Source: an uncultured Demequina sp.
GTDB lineage: Bacteria; Actinomycetota; Actinomycetes; Actinomycetales; Demequinaceae
NCBI GenBank assembly: GCA_937925595.1
Contig: CALALQ010000210.1
Location: 1-5,352 of the forward strand
DNA length: 5,352 bases
Direction: 5' to 3'
Shown here: in pieces, positions 1 to 5,352 of the stretch
How the letters are laid out: each line of letters begins with the position of its first letter
How positions within the stretch are numbered: the first letter of the stretch is position 1
Notes under the pieces: generated by a model
Database searches by the model: none
What the model was told of the DNA's origin: nothing
The model's input: only the letters and a program-made list of their open reading frames with translations
Program-made: the position numbers and the translations under genes

Positions 1-46
1 GCCCCGCTGGCGCCGCCACGCCCCGCGGCCGGGCTGTCGCCAGAGA

Positions 47-1498
47 TCACCGCACGCCGGCCATGAGCCGCAGCACGCCGCGACTGCCGACGGCGAGCGC
101 AGCACCCAGCACGATCGCGATCCCGCCGAGCACGCCGAAGTAGGCCACTTCGCTCTCGGCCGAGTAGAACTGCGCGAGCAGACCGGCCATTGCGGTGCCG
201 AGCGCGACCGAGAGGAAGAACAGCGCGACCATCTGCGTGTGGAAGCGCGCGGGCGCCAGCTTCGTCGTCACCGAGAGCCCGATGGGCGAGAGCAGCAGTT
301 CCGCGATGGTGAACACGAGCAGGATGACGATGATGCCGAGCAACGGCGTGGAGTTCGGGCCACCACCGGAGAACGGGATGAACAGCAGGAACGCGACGCC
401 CATGATCGCCGTGCCGAGCGCGAACTTCACGGGGGTCGACGGTTGGCGTTCGCCGAGCTTCGTCCAGATCGCGGCGAACACGCCCGACAGCACGATGATG
501 AACACGGGATTGATCGACTGCACCCACGGCACGGGCATCTCCCACCCGAACAGATCGCGGTTCAGCCGCTCGTCCGAGTAGATCGTCAGCACCGTGAACT
601 GCTGCTGGTACAGGGACCAGAACGCCACACTCGCGATGAACAACGGAATGAAGGCATACACGCGGCTGCGCTCGGTCCGGTCGAGGTGCCGACTCGACAG
701 GATGACGACGAAATACGCGACCGCCGCGAGGAGCGTCGCGCCGATCACCCAACCGACGAGGTTGGTCGCCGTGATCAGTCGGGTCGCGATCAGGAGCGCG
801 ATGGCCGCGATCACGGCCAGCGCGAACACGACGATGATCCAGGCGCGGTCGCGTGGCAGCGGATGGGGCACGACGGATGCCTCGGGCGGCAGATTCTTCC
901 GCCCGAACGCGTACTGGGTGAGCCCGATGGCCATGCCGAGCGCGGCCAGCGCGAACCCCCAATGGAACCCCCACGCGCTCTGCACGAGCCCGGTGAGCAG
1001 CGGCCCGAACAGCGCACCCAGATTGATGCCGAGGTAGAAGATCGAGAACCCCGCGTCGCGCCGCGGATCATGCTCGTCGTACAGCGTGCCCACGACGCTG
1101 GTCGCATTGGCTTTCAAGCCACCGGAGCCGAACGCGACGAACAGCAGGCCGACGATCACCCCGGCGTAGCCGGGCAGCACGGCGAGCGCGATATGGCCGC
1201 ACATGATGACGATCGCGCTCACGAACAGCACCCGCTCGCTTCCGGCGACGCGGTCGGCGAGCCAGGCGCCGAGGATCGTCGAAAGGTACACGGTGCCGCC
1301 GTAGGCGCCCACGATGCCGGCGGCGGACGTCTGATCGAGCCCCAGGCCACCCTGCTCCGCGGTGTAGTACAGGTAAATGAGCAGGATGCCCTGCATCCCG
1401 TAGAAGCTGAAGCGCTCCCACATCTCCACACCGAAGAGGTGGACCAGCGCCCGCGGTTGCCCGAGAAAACTCCGGGCGGGTGGCGACTCCACGCCCAT
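47..1498 (-). CDS. POT/PTR2 family proton-coupled oligopeptide transporter, complete
   Basis: Predicted cytoplasmic-membrane symporter importing di- and tripeptides with protons (major facilitator superfamily, POT/PTR family). Seen in the 483-aa product: the N-terminal FLGQPRAL stretch followed by the TM1 motif E25-M-W-E28-R29-F30-S-F-Y-G34 (the ExxERF proton-coupling motif); a loop D82-R83; TM4 G-G-L-K129-A-N; the PTR2 signature F151-S-I-F-Y-L-G-I-N-L-G-A-L-F-G-P166; and TM10 A-E400-L-L-L-S-P-I-G. By spacing, K129 and E400 match the substrate-site Lys and Glu of structurally studied bacterial POTs. Q36 stands where those usually carry Arg. A soluble linker (about 200-219) separates the two six-helix halves. 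Length is normal for the family. The ATG at 1498 gives a family-typical N-terminus. A GGGAG lies 12 bases upstream, too far for an ideal RBS, while a TACCGT lies six bases upstream, so leaderless translation is plausible. Exact substrate unknown. Confidence 0.93.
   Translation of the reverse strand: MGVESPPARSFLGQPRALVHLFGVEMWERFSFYGMQGILLIYLYYTAEQGGLGLDQTSAAGIVGAYGGTVYLSTILGAWLADRVAGSERVLFVSAIVIMCGHIALAVLPGYAGVIVGLLFVAFGSGGLKANATSVVGTLYDEHDPRRDAGFSIFYLGINLGALFGPLLTGLVQSAWGFHWGFALAALGMAIGLTQYAFGRKNLPPEASVVPHPLPRDRAWIIVVFALAVIAAIALLIATRLITATNLVGWVIGATLLAAVAYFVVILSSRHLDRTERSRVYAFIPLFIASVAFWSLYQQQFTVLTIYSDERLNRDLFGWEMPVPWVQSINPVFIIVLSGVFAAIWTKLGERQPSTPVKFALGTAIMGVAFLLFIPFSGGGPNSTPLLGIIVILLVFTIAELLLSPIGLSVTTKLAPARFHTQMVALFFLSVALGTAMAGLLAQFYSAESEVAYFGVLGGIAIVLGAALAVGSRGVLRLMAGVR
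870..888. repeat. 19-base word identical to the terminator arm at 4193-4211
   Basis: The plus-strand word acgacggatgcctcgggcg occurs here inside the peptide transporter gene and again, exactly, as the left arm of the hairpin at 4193-4236. The match breaks at both ends (c versus a before it, g versus c after it). Here it encodes, on the minus strand, P204 to V210 of the cytoplasmic linker between the two transporter halves. It has no inverted partner nearby, so it is not itself a hairpin. Confidence 0.8.
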
Positions 1499-1504
1499 GC
1501 GCCC

Positions 1505-1510
1505 ACGGTA
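1505..1510 (-). promoter_or_regulatory. Possible -10 box for leaderless transcript of the peptide transporter
   Basis: Read on the minus strand this is TACCGT, a TANNNT-type actinobacterial -10 box, followed by exactly six bases and then the ATG at 1498. That spacing would put the transcription start at or next to the A of the start codon. No convincing -35 box is seen 16-19 bases upstream. A GGGAG at 1511-1515 is better spaced (4 bases) for an out-of-frame GTG at 1506 than for the real start. Confidence 0.4.
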
Positions 1511-1576
1511 CTCCCGTTCGCGCCCAGTGCACCCGCCCGCGCGATCTCCGCTGCGGCGGCCGCGCGCGGAGCGCGG

Positions 1577-1582
1577 TACCCT
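1577..1582 (+). promoter_or_regulatory. Possible -10 box for the DUF4097 lipoprotein
   Basis: TACCCT fits the TANNNT consensus and lies 20 bases before the ATG at 1603. It would give a short leader of roughly 14 bases that still contains the ribosome binding site AGGGAG at 1592-1597. No clear -35 box is visible in the G/C-rich sequence upstream, so this rests on position and the hexamer alone. Confidence 0.35.
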
Positions 1583-1602
1583 GTGCGCGCAAGGGAGCCA
1601 TC

Positions 1603-2337
1603 ATGCGGACACGCTGGATACGGCGGTCAGTGACGCTCGCCCTCGTCGGGGCGGTCCTCCTGACCGGTGGGTGCGGGCTCATCGGCCCGGCGAAGCGCAT
1701 CGAGGGCTCCGCGCCGCTCGATCGGACGATCACGGCCATCCGGGTCGACTCGGATTCGGGTTCGGTGACCATCGAAGGCGATGACGACGACGCGTCGTCC
1801 CTCGAGTGGACCATCTCGCTCCGCTCCAACCGGACGGTCGGACCCACCTATTCGATCGACGGGTCGGTCCTCATCCTGAGCGGATGCGGCAGCCGATGCT
1901 CGGTCGACTACCGCGTGCGTGTCCCGGTCGACGTCGATGTCGAGGGCCGCACCGCGAACGGGAACATCGACCTGTCAGACGTCGGCGACGTGGACCTGGC
2001 GACCACGAACGGCCGGGTCAGCCTCGACGGCGTCACTGGTCGCGTCATGGCCAGCTCGACGAACGGGCGCATCGACGGCGAGGACCTGAGCGGGTCGGGC
2101 GTCGAGGTCAGCACGTCGAACGGCTCGGTCGAGCTCGAGCTGGAGCAGGCACAGGATGTCTCGGCCAGCAGCTCGAACGGATCGATCGACGTCCGACTTC
2201 CCGACGGGTCGTACCGCGTCGAGGCCGAGACGTCGAACGGTCAGCGCGACATCCGCGTACCGAACTCCGAAGGCGGTCGCTACCTGATCGACCTGCGCAC
2301 CTCCAACGGATCGATCACCGTCCACCCCGCAGACTGA
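1603..2337 (+). CDS. DUF4097-type repeat lipoprotein
   Basis: Predicted lipoprotein anchored to the outer face of the membrane; molecular function unknown. The start is the ATG at 1603, preceded at 5 bases by AGGGAG. It gives a textbook signal peptide: positive M-R-T-R-W-I-R-R, a hydrophobic core (9-20), then T21-G-G-C24, so C24 is the likely lipidated residue. Extending the frame upstream would bury this signal. The mature part is Ser/Thr/Asp/Val-rich with alternating hydrophobic residues, as in the DUF4097 (putative adhesin) beta-strand repeat fold. C95 and C99 sit just before a V-D-Y-R-V-R-V-P strand and could form a disulfide. From residue 119 seven Asn-Gly turns recur at 119, 136, 154, 173, 192, 212 and 235, each followed by a short strand of alternating hydrophobics. 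Length (244 aa) is usual for such proteins. It converges on the LLM gene with a 10-base gap. Family call is from pattern recognition, not a profile search. Confidence 0.88.
   Translation: MRTRWIRRSVTLALVGAVLLTGGCGLIGPAKRIEGSAPLDRTITAIRVDSDSGSVTIEGDDDDASSLEWTISLRSNRTVGPTYSIDGSVLILSGCGSRCSVDYRVRVPVDVDVEGRTANGNIDLSDVGDVDLATTNGRVSLDGVTGRVMASSTNGRIDGEDLSGSGVEVSTSNGSVELELEQAQDVSASSSNGSIDVRLPDGSYRVEAETSNGQRDIRVPNSEGGRYLIDLRTSNGSITVHPAD
1957..2325 (+). repeat. Seven imperfect Asn-Gly beta-repeats within the lipoprotein gene
   Basis: Seven units share the pattern (S/T/A)-N-G-x-(I/V/R)-x-(L/V/G/I), spaced 17, 18, 19, 19, 20 and 23 residues apart. At DNA level the core recurs as variants of tcgaacgg, such as cgtcgaacggctcggtc and agctcgaacggatcgatc, so the units look related by descent and diverged. 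The pattern suggests a stacked beta structure with one turn per repeat. Confidence 0.7.
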
Positions 2338-2347
2338 CCGCCCGCCC

Positions 2348-3145
2348 CTACGCGTTCTTCCCGTCGCGCCAGTCGAGCCAGCGCCGCACGGCGCCCAGAT
2401 CGTACTCGGGCCCCGAGATCCCGAGCGTGAACAGTCGGACGCCGGCCGCGTACAGCGCGTCGGCGCGATCGGTGTCCGCGCGGCTCAACTCATTCGAGAC
2501 CACGATGTCCGAGACGTCCCGACCGACCTCGTCACCCCAACGGGCGAGGACGTCGAGCTTGTGGGCGATCTCGTCGGGCCGGACGAAGGAGTGCCAGATG
2601 TCCGCGTGCTCGGCGACGATGCGCAGCGTCTTCTGCTCGCCCTTGCCGCCGATCATGATCGGGATGTCCCGGGTGGGCCCAGGGTTCAGCTCGGCCCAGC
2701 GCGCGCGCACGCGCGGCAGCGCGTCCGACAGCGCGCGCAGCCGCGAGCCGGCGGTGCCGAAGTCGTATCCGTACTCGTCGTAATCGCGCTCGAACCAGCC
2801 GGCGCCCGTCCCGAACACGAAGCGACCGGTCGCCCCGCCCTTGGCGGAGATGTGGTCGAGCGTCCGGGCCATGTCGGCCTGCAGGTCGGCGTTCCGATAG
2901 GAGTTGCAGTTCACGAGCGTGCCGAACTCGATGCGCTCGGTCTGCTCGGCCCACGCGCCGAGCATGGTCCACGCCTCGAAGTGGAGGCCGTCGGGATCGC
3001 CGGTCAGCGGGAAGAAGTGGTCCCAGTTGAACACGATGTCCACGCCGAGTTCCTCGAGCCGGAGCACGGTGTCGCGGATGGCCTGGTACCGAGCGTGCTG
3101 CGGCTGCACCTGCACTCCCAGCCGCACAGGTGTATCGAGACGCAT
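2348..3145 (-). CDS. LLM class F420-dependent-type oxidoreductase
   Basis: Predicted cytosolic flavin/deazaflavin-dependent oxidoreductase of the luciferase-like monooxygenase superfamily (TIM barrel), most like actinobacterial members that use coenzyme F420; substrate unknown. Seen in the 265-aa product: an N-terminal barrel strand V7-R-L-G-V-Q-V, then F39-N-W-D-H-F-F-P46, E57-A-W-T-M-L-G-A-W, the strand R71-I-E-F-G-T-L-V-N, Y83-R-N-A, the cofactor-region F109-V-F-G-T-G-A-G-W117 followed by E-R-D-Y-x-E-Y-G, and I161-P-I-M-I-G-G-K-G-E-Q-K-T-L174 with A181-D-I-W. It is somewhat short for the superfamily, which often exceeds 280 aa, but no core block seems missing. The start is well fixed: an in-frame TGA lies two codons upstream (3149-3151), and TAGGCT sits six bases before the ATG, a typical leaderless arrangement. 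F420 rather than FMN use is inferred from similarity. Confidence 0.9.
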   Translation of the reverse strand: MRLDTPVRLGVQVQPQHARYQAIRDTVLRLEELGVDIVFNWDHFFPLTGDPDGLHFEAWTMLGAWAEQTERIEFGTLVNCNSYRNADLQADMARTLDHISAKGGATGRFVFGTGAGWFERDYDEYGYDFGTAGSRLRALSDALPRVRARWAELNPGPTRDIPIMIGGKGEQKTLRIVAEHADIWHSFVRPDEIAHKLDVLARWGDEVGRDVSDIVVSNELSRADTDRADALYAAGVRLFTLGISGPEYDLGAVRRWLDWRDGKNA

Positions 3146-3151
3146 CCATCA

Positions 3152-3157
3152 AGCCTA
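3152..3157 (-). promoter_or_regulatory. -10 box for leaderless LLM oxidoreductase transcript
   Basis: On the minus strand TAGGCT is followed by six bases (tgatgg) and then the ATG at 3145. This matches the TANNNT plus 6-7 bases plus ATG layout of leaderless actinobacterial genes. No Shine-Dalgarno sequence precedes the ATG, and an in-frame stop at 3149-3151 excludes a longer protein, which strengthens the reading. No clear -35 box was found. Confidence 0.55.
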
Positions 3158-3207
3158 TGGCCGCGAACACCTCACGCCGGCACGCCACATCACCGCACGG
3201 ACGCACG

Positions 3208-3216
3208 TGGTATATT
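3208..3216 (+). promoter_or_regulatory. Extended -10 promoter of the exported unknown protein
   Basis: TGGTATATT is an extended -10 element (TGn followed by a hexamer close to TATAAT) in an AT-rich patch, tatattgttgtattt, that stands out from the G/C-rich surroundings. No -35 hexamer of quality is seen, as is common for extended -10 promoters. Transcription would start near 3223, giving a leader of about 35 bases with the RBS GGGAGG at 3245-3250. Confidence 0.55.
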
Positions 3217-3256
3217 GTTGTATTTCCTGTGTCGTCGAGTATCCGGGAGGCCGCCC

Positions 3257-4174
3257 ATGACACGTCTGGGCCTGGGGTTCACCGCGTTCGCCACGATCGG
3301 GGCTCTTGCGCTCGGCCTCACCGTCGCCTCGGCCGCACCAGCCGGGGCGTCGCAGGCGACCGAGCAGCAGGGCTGCCCGGGGCTGACCTACGACCGGCTG
3401 CTCGCCTCGGCCGCCGACGCGGTCGCGACCACCCACCCCGACTGGAACGTCCTCACCTCCGTCTGGGCGAGCGACCACACCACGGCACGCTCCGACCTGC
3501 GATGCATCGACACCTGGGCATTCCGATTCGGCAACCTGGACTCGCCCGAGCCCGATCGCGAAGTGCAGCTCGACCCACGCACGGGCGCCGTGCTCTCCAT
3601 GCGCGACGACGGACGCTGGGCCCCGCTGCCGGCCGACGCACCCACCCCTTACGAGGCGCTCGAGGCCGTCCGCGCGCGCGGGTACGCAGACACCGTCTCG
3701 TGGTTCGATGTGACGGTCGAGGCGCGGGATGTGCGCTTCCACTTCGTGTCCGGCAGCGGCACGTCGGTCGAGGTGTCCCTCCATGACGGCGTCCTGGGCG
3801 AGGTGCGCGTGTCCGGGCTCGTCGGCGTGGACCTCCCCGAGTCCGTCATCGCCGACAACGTCCGCTACGACGTGAGCACCGGCACGATCGCCGCGTACAC
3901 CTGCCCGGCACACCACCCCTACCTCTGGAAACAGGACTTCGGCTGGGGCAGTCAAGGAACGATCATCTCGACCGGGTTCCGGCCCGGCACGCCCGGCGTC
4001 GACGGCGCACTCCAGCTCCCGGCGCTCACGTCCGTCAGCGGCCTCGCCTCAGGCTGGCCGAACACCCCTGACGGCATCACCCTGCCCCCGTGGGCGGAGC
4101 TCTGGAGCATCCTCGCCCTCTGCACCGACGACCCGGCCGAGGCCTTCTCGCCACCCGACATCCCGGCCGCCTGA
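3257..4174 (+). CDS. Exported protein of unknown function, four cysteines
   Basis: I do not recognise this 305-aa protein as a named family. The ATG at 3257 follows GGGAGG by six bases and opens a clear Sec signal peptide: short basic start, hydrophobic core (about 4-23) and A-S-A-A / A-G-A-S cleavage candidates around 26-32. No lipobox and no later membrane segment are visible, so secretion is expected. The mature part has four cysteines, C40, C83, C216 and C289, enough for two disulfides. Two stretches, V103-Q-L-D-P-R-T-G-A-V-L-S-M115 and V171-E-V-S-L-H-D-G-V-L-G-E-V183, resemble the strand-turn-strand ending of PepSY-like domains and each follows a helix-like Ala-rich segment (43-60 and 131-142), suggesting two diverged copies. 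The C-terminal part runs from C216-P-A-H-H-P-Y-L-W224 to L288-C-T-D-D-P293. The gene has its own promoter and ends before a strong hairpin. The coding call is firm; domain hints are weak inference. Confidence 0.85.
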   Translation: MTRLGLGFTAFATIGALALGLTVASAAPAGASQATEQQGCPGLTYDRLLASAADAVATTHPDWNVLTSVWASDHTTARSDLRCIDTWAFRFGNLDSPEPDREVQLDPRTGAVLSMRDDGRWAPLPADAPTPYEALEAVRARGYADTVSWFDVTVEARDVRFHFVSGSGTSVEVSLHDGVLGEVRVSGLVGVDLPESVIADNVRYDVSTGTIAAYTCPAHHPYLWKQDFGWGSQGTIISTGFRPGTPGVDGALQLPALTSVSGLASGWPNTPDGITLPPWAELWSILALCTDDPAEAFSPPDIPAA

Positions 4175-4192
4175 CGGCACGGCCCGCCACGA

Positions 4193-4236
4193 ACGACGGA
4201 TGCCTCGGGCGCACGCGCGCCCGAGGCATCCGTCGT
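4193..4236. terminator. Perfect 20-bp hairpin, likely bidirectional terminator
   Basis: The left arm 4193-4212 and right arm 4217-4236 are exact reverse complements over 20 bases, with the 4-base loop acgc. It starts 18 bases after the stop of the exported-protein gene and ends 53 bases before the stop of the convergent permease gene, so it can serve both. There is no T-tract on either side (cactcaccg follows on the plus strand), as is frequent in high-GC actinobacteria where stem strength dominates. The left arm repeats a word found at 870-888. Confidence 0.82.
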
Positions 4237-4289
4237 CACTCACCGAAGCGAGCCGGCCGCCCGAACCGGCCCGGCCCGGCCTACTCCGA

Positions 4290-5352
4290 TCAGGCGGTCT
4301 CCTTGAGGTCCAGCATCGGCGTCGGGCGGCGGAAGCCGCGCGTCACGACCGCGAGCAGGATCACGCCCAGCACGAGCCACGAGATCCCGAAGATGAACGT
4401 GTTCGGCGCGAGGCTCGTCCACAACCAGACCGTGAGCGCGAACCCGATCAGCGGCAGCACCAGGTTCTGCAGCACCTCGGCGCCCGAGCGCTCCTTCCGG
4501 TCGATGAAGTAGTGCTTGATCACCGACAGGTTGACGACCGAGAACGCCACCAGCGCACCGAAGCTCACGAGGCTCGACAGGAAGCCGAGATCCGCGACCA
4601 CCGCGAGCAGCGAGATCACCGAGACGACGAGGATCGACACCACCGGCGTCTTGAAGCGCGCGGAGACCACGCCGAAGATCCGCTTCGGCAGCACACCGTC
4701 ACGTCCCATCGCGTAGAGGATGCGCGCCACCGACGCCTGCGACGTGAGCGCCGAACCCGTCGCGCCCGCCACGTACGCCGCCGTGAAGAAGATGGCGAGG
4801 AACTGGCCGCCCGCGGCGAGCATCACATCGCTGGCCGCCGAGTCGACGTCGCCGAACTCGTTCGACGGGAGCACCAGCTGCGACAGGTACGACAGGCCGA
4901 CGAACACGATGCCCGCCGACAGCGTCGTGATCATGATCGCCTTCGGCACGGACCGGGTCGGCTCCTTCGCCTCCTCGGCGAGCGTCGACACGGCGTCGAA
5001 GCCGAGGAACGACAGGCACAGCACCGCGGCGCCCGCGAAGAGCACGCCGGTGCCCTCGACCGACCCGTCGCCCACGAACGGCGCGAGCGGGTCGACCTGG
5101 TTGCCCGAGAACGACGCGACGCCGAATCCGAGGAACGCGAGGATGAACACCGCCTGCACGGCGATGATCACGAAGTTCGCGCGAGCGACCGACACGATGC
5201 CGATGATGTTGAGCACCGTCACGACCGCGATCGACACCAGGATCCACACCCACGCGGGGACCGCGGGCATCGCGACCTCGAGGTAGATGCCGATCACGAG
5301 GTAGTTGATCATCGGCAGGAACAGGTAGTCCAGCAGCAGCGACCAGCCCGAC
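4290..5352 (-). CDS. APC family amino acid/polyamine permease (PuuP-like), N-terminus outside window
   Basis: Predicted cytoplasmic-membrane secondary transporter of the amino acid-polyamine-organocation superfamily. The frame stays open to the right edge, and the residues before the Met at 5312 (S-G-W-S-L-L-L-D-Y-L-F-L-P) are typical APC TM3 sequence, so that Met is internal and the start lies beyond the window. The visible 353 residues (numbered from the edge) hold about TM3 to TM12. They include the unwound TM6 region F115-L-G-F-D-A-V-S-T-L-A-E-E-A-K129 with the P131-T-R-S-V-P-K-A-I follow-on, the V169-D-S-A segment, A180-G-G-Q, and the TM8 end S200-A-L-T-S-Q-A-S-V-A-R-I-L-Y-A-M-G-R-D-G-V-L-P222. 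The C-terminal part has L-P-L-I-G-F-A-L-T and a basic, E-ending tail. These features resemble the PuuP/PlaP putrescine importers more than other APC groups, but the substrate cannot be fixed from sequence. Roughly 90-110 residues are missing. Confidence 0.9.
   Translation of the reverse strand, partial: SGWSLLLDYLFLPMINYLVIGIYLEVAMPAVPAWVWILVSIAVVTVLNIIGIVSVARANFVIIAVQAVFILAFLGFGVASFSGNQVDPLAPFVGDGSVEGTGVLFAGAAVLCLSFLGFDAVSTLAEEAKEPTRSVPKAIMITTLSAGIVFVGLSYLSQLVLPSNEFGDVDSAASDVMLAAGGQFLAIFFTAAYVAGATGSALTSQASVARILYAMGRDGVLPKRIFGVVSARFKTPVVSILVVSVISLLAVVADLGFLSSLVSFGALVAFSVVNLSVIKHYFIDRKERSGAEVLQNLVLPLIGFALTVWLWTSLAPNTFIFGISWLVLGVILLAVVTRGFRRPTPMLDLKETA

Noticed and set aside
1..46. Bases left of the transporter stop.
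   Set aside because: Too short to assign: no start, RBS or strong hairpin seen, only a weak tggcg/cgcca pairing over a long loop. A neighbouring gene may end here but cannot be supported.
1480..1602. Upstream ATG at 1480 for the lipoprotein, adding 41 residues.
   Set aside because: The extension is Arg/Pro/Cys-rich, overlaps the divergent transporter gene and would hide a perfect lipoprotein signal peptide that follows an RBS at 1592-1597.
239..1633. Long plus-strand open frame of 464 codons opposite the peptide transporter.
   Set aside because: Its translation is a low-complexity run rich in R, D, E, H and Q with no hydrophobic core or motif, the usual antisense shadow of a high-GC membrane-protein gene. 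The minus strand carries clear POT motifs throughout.
2332..2372. Possible stem from gactg and cagtc around the lipoprotein stop.
   Set aside because: Only five base pairs with a loop of about 30 bases; not credible as a terminator.
2532..3263. Second minus-strand frame of 243 codons overlapping the LLM gene.
   Set aside because: It is in another phase of the same strand, Arg/Ala-rich and without motifs, while the LLM frame carries the conserved blocks.
3155..3955. Minus-strand open frame of 266 codons opposite the exported protein.
   Set aside because: It is G/R/V/A-rich without a motif or RBS, and covers a plus-strand gene with a promoter, RBS and signal peptide.
4237..4289. G/C-rich ccggcc-type repeats before the permease stop, possibly a second terminator.
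   Set aside because: The best pairing is about five base pairs with a 9-base loop, and simple CCGG repeats are expected at this GC content.
4290..5312. Taking the Met at 5312 as the permease start.
   Set aside because: The frame is open to the edge and the upstream residues (W-S-L-L-L-D-Y-L-F-L-P) are typical APC helix sequence, so the gene is cut by the window rather than starting here.

Overview
This is a 5.35 kb chromosomal-looking window of high GC content with strong G/C preference at third codon positions. An F420-type luciferase-like oxidoreductase, a DUF4097-type lipoprotein and two starts that look leaderless (TANNNT, six bases, ATG) all point to a high-GC actinobacterium. A Micrococcales/Microbacteriaceae-like host is my best guess; it is inference, since no RNA gene or phylogenetic marker is present.

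Layout from left to right: (1) 47-1498, minus strand: a complete 483-aa POT/PTR2 proton-coupled oligopeptide transporter. (2) 1499-1602: a divergent promoter region. (3) 1603-2337, plus: a 244-aa lipoprotein of the DUF4097 beta-repeat type, with seven regularly spaced Asn-Gly turns. (4) 2348-3145, minus: a 265-aa F420-dependent-type LLM oxidoreductase, convergent with the lipoprotein across only 10 bases. (5) 3146-3256: a second divergent promoter region with an AT-rich extended -10 box. (6) 3257-4174, plus: a 305-aa exported protein of unknown function with four cysteines. (7) 4193-4236: a perfect 20-bp hairpin with a 4-base loop between convergent genes, probably a bidirectional terminator. 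(8) 4290 to the right edge, minus: an APC-superfamily permease resembling the PuuP (putrescine importer) group, missing its N-terminus because the window ends.

The five genes alternate in strand, so each is probably its own transcription unit; nothing here forms an operon. Shared themes are nutrient uptake (peptides, amino acids or polyamines) and cell-surface or exported proteins, but I see no evidence that they form one system. No mobile element, CRISPR array, tRNA or rRNA was seen. The most interesting signals are a 19-base word shared exactly between the terminator arm and the interior of the peptide transporter gene, the unidentified exported protein, and a Gln at a usually basic substrate-site position of the peptide transporter.
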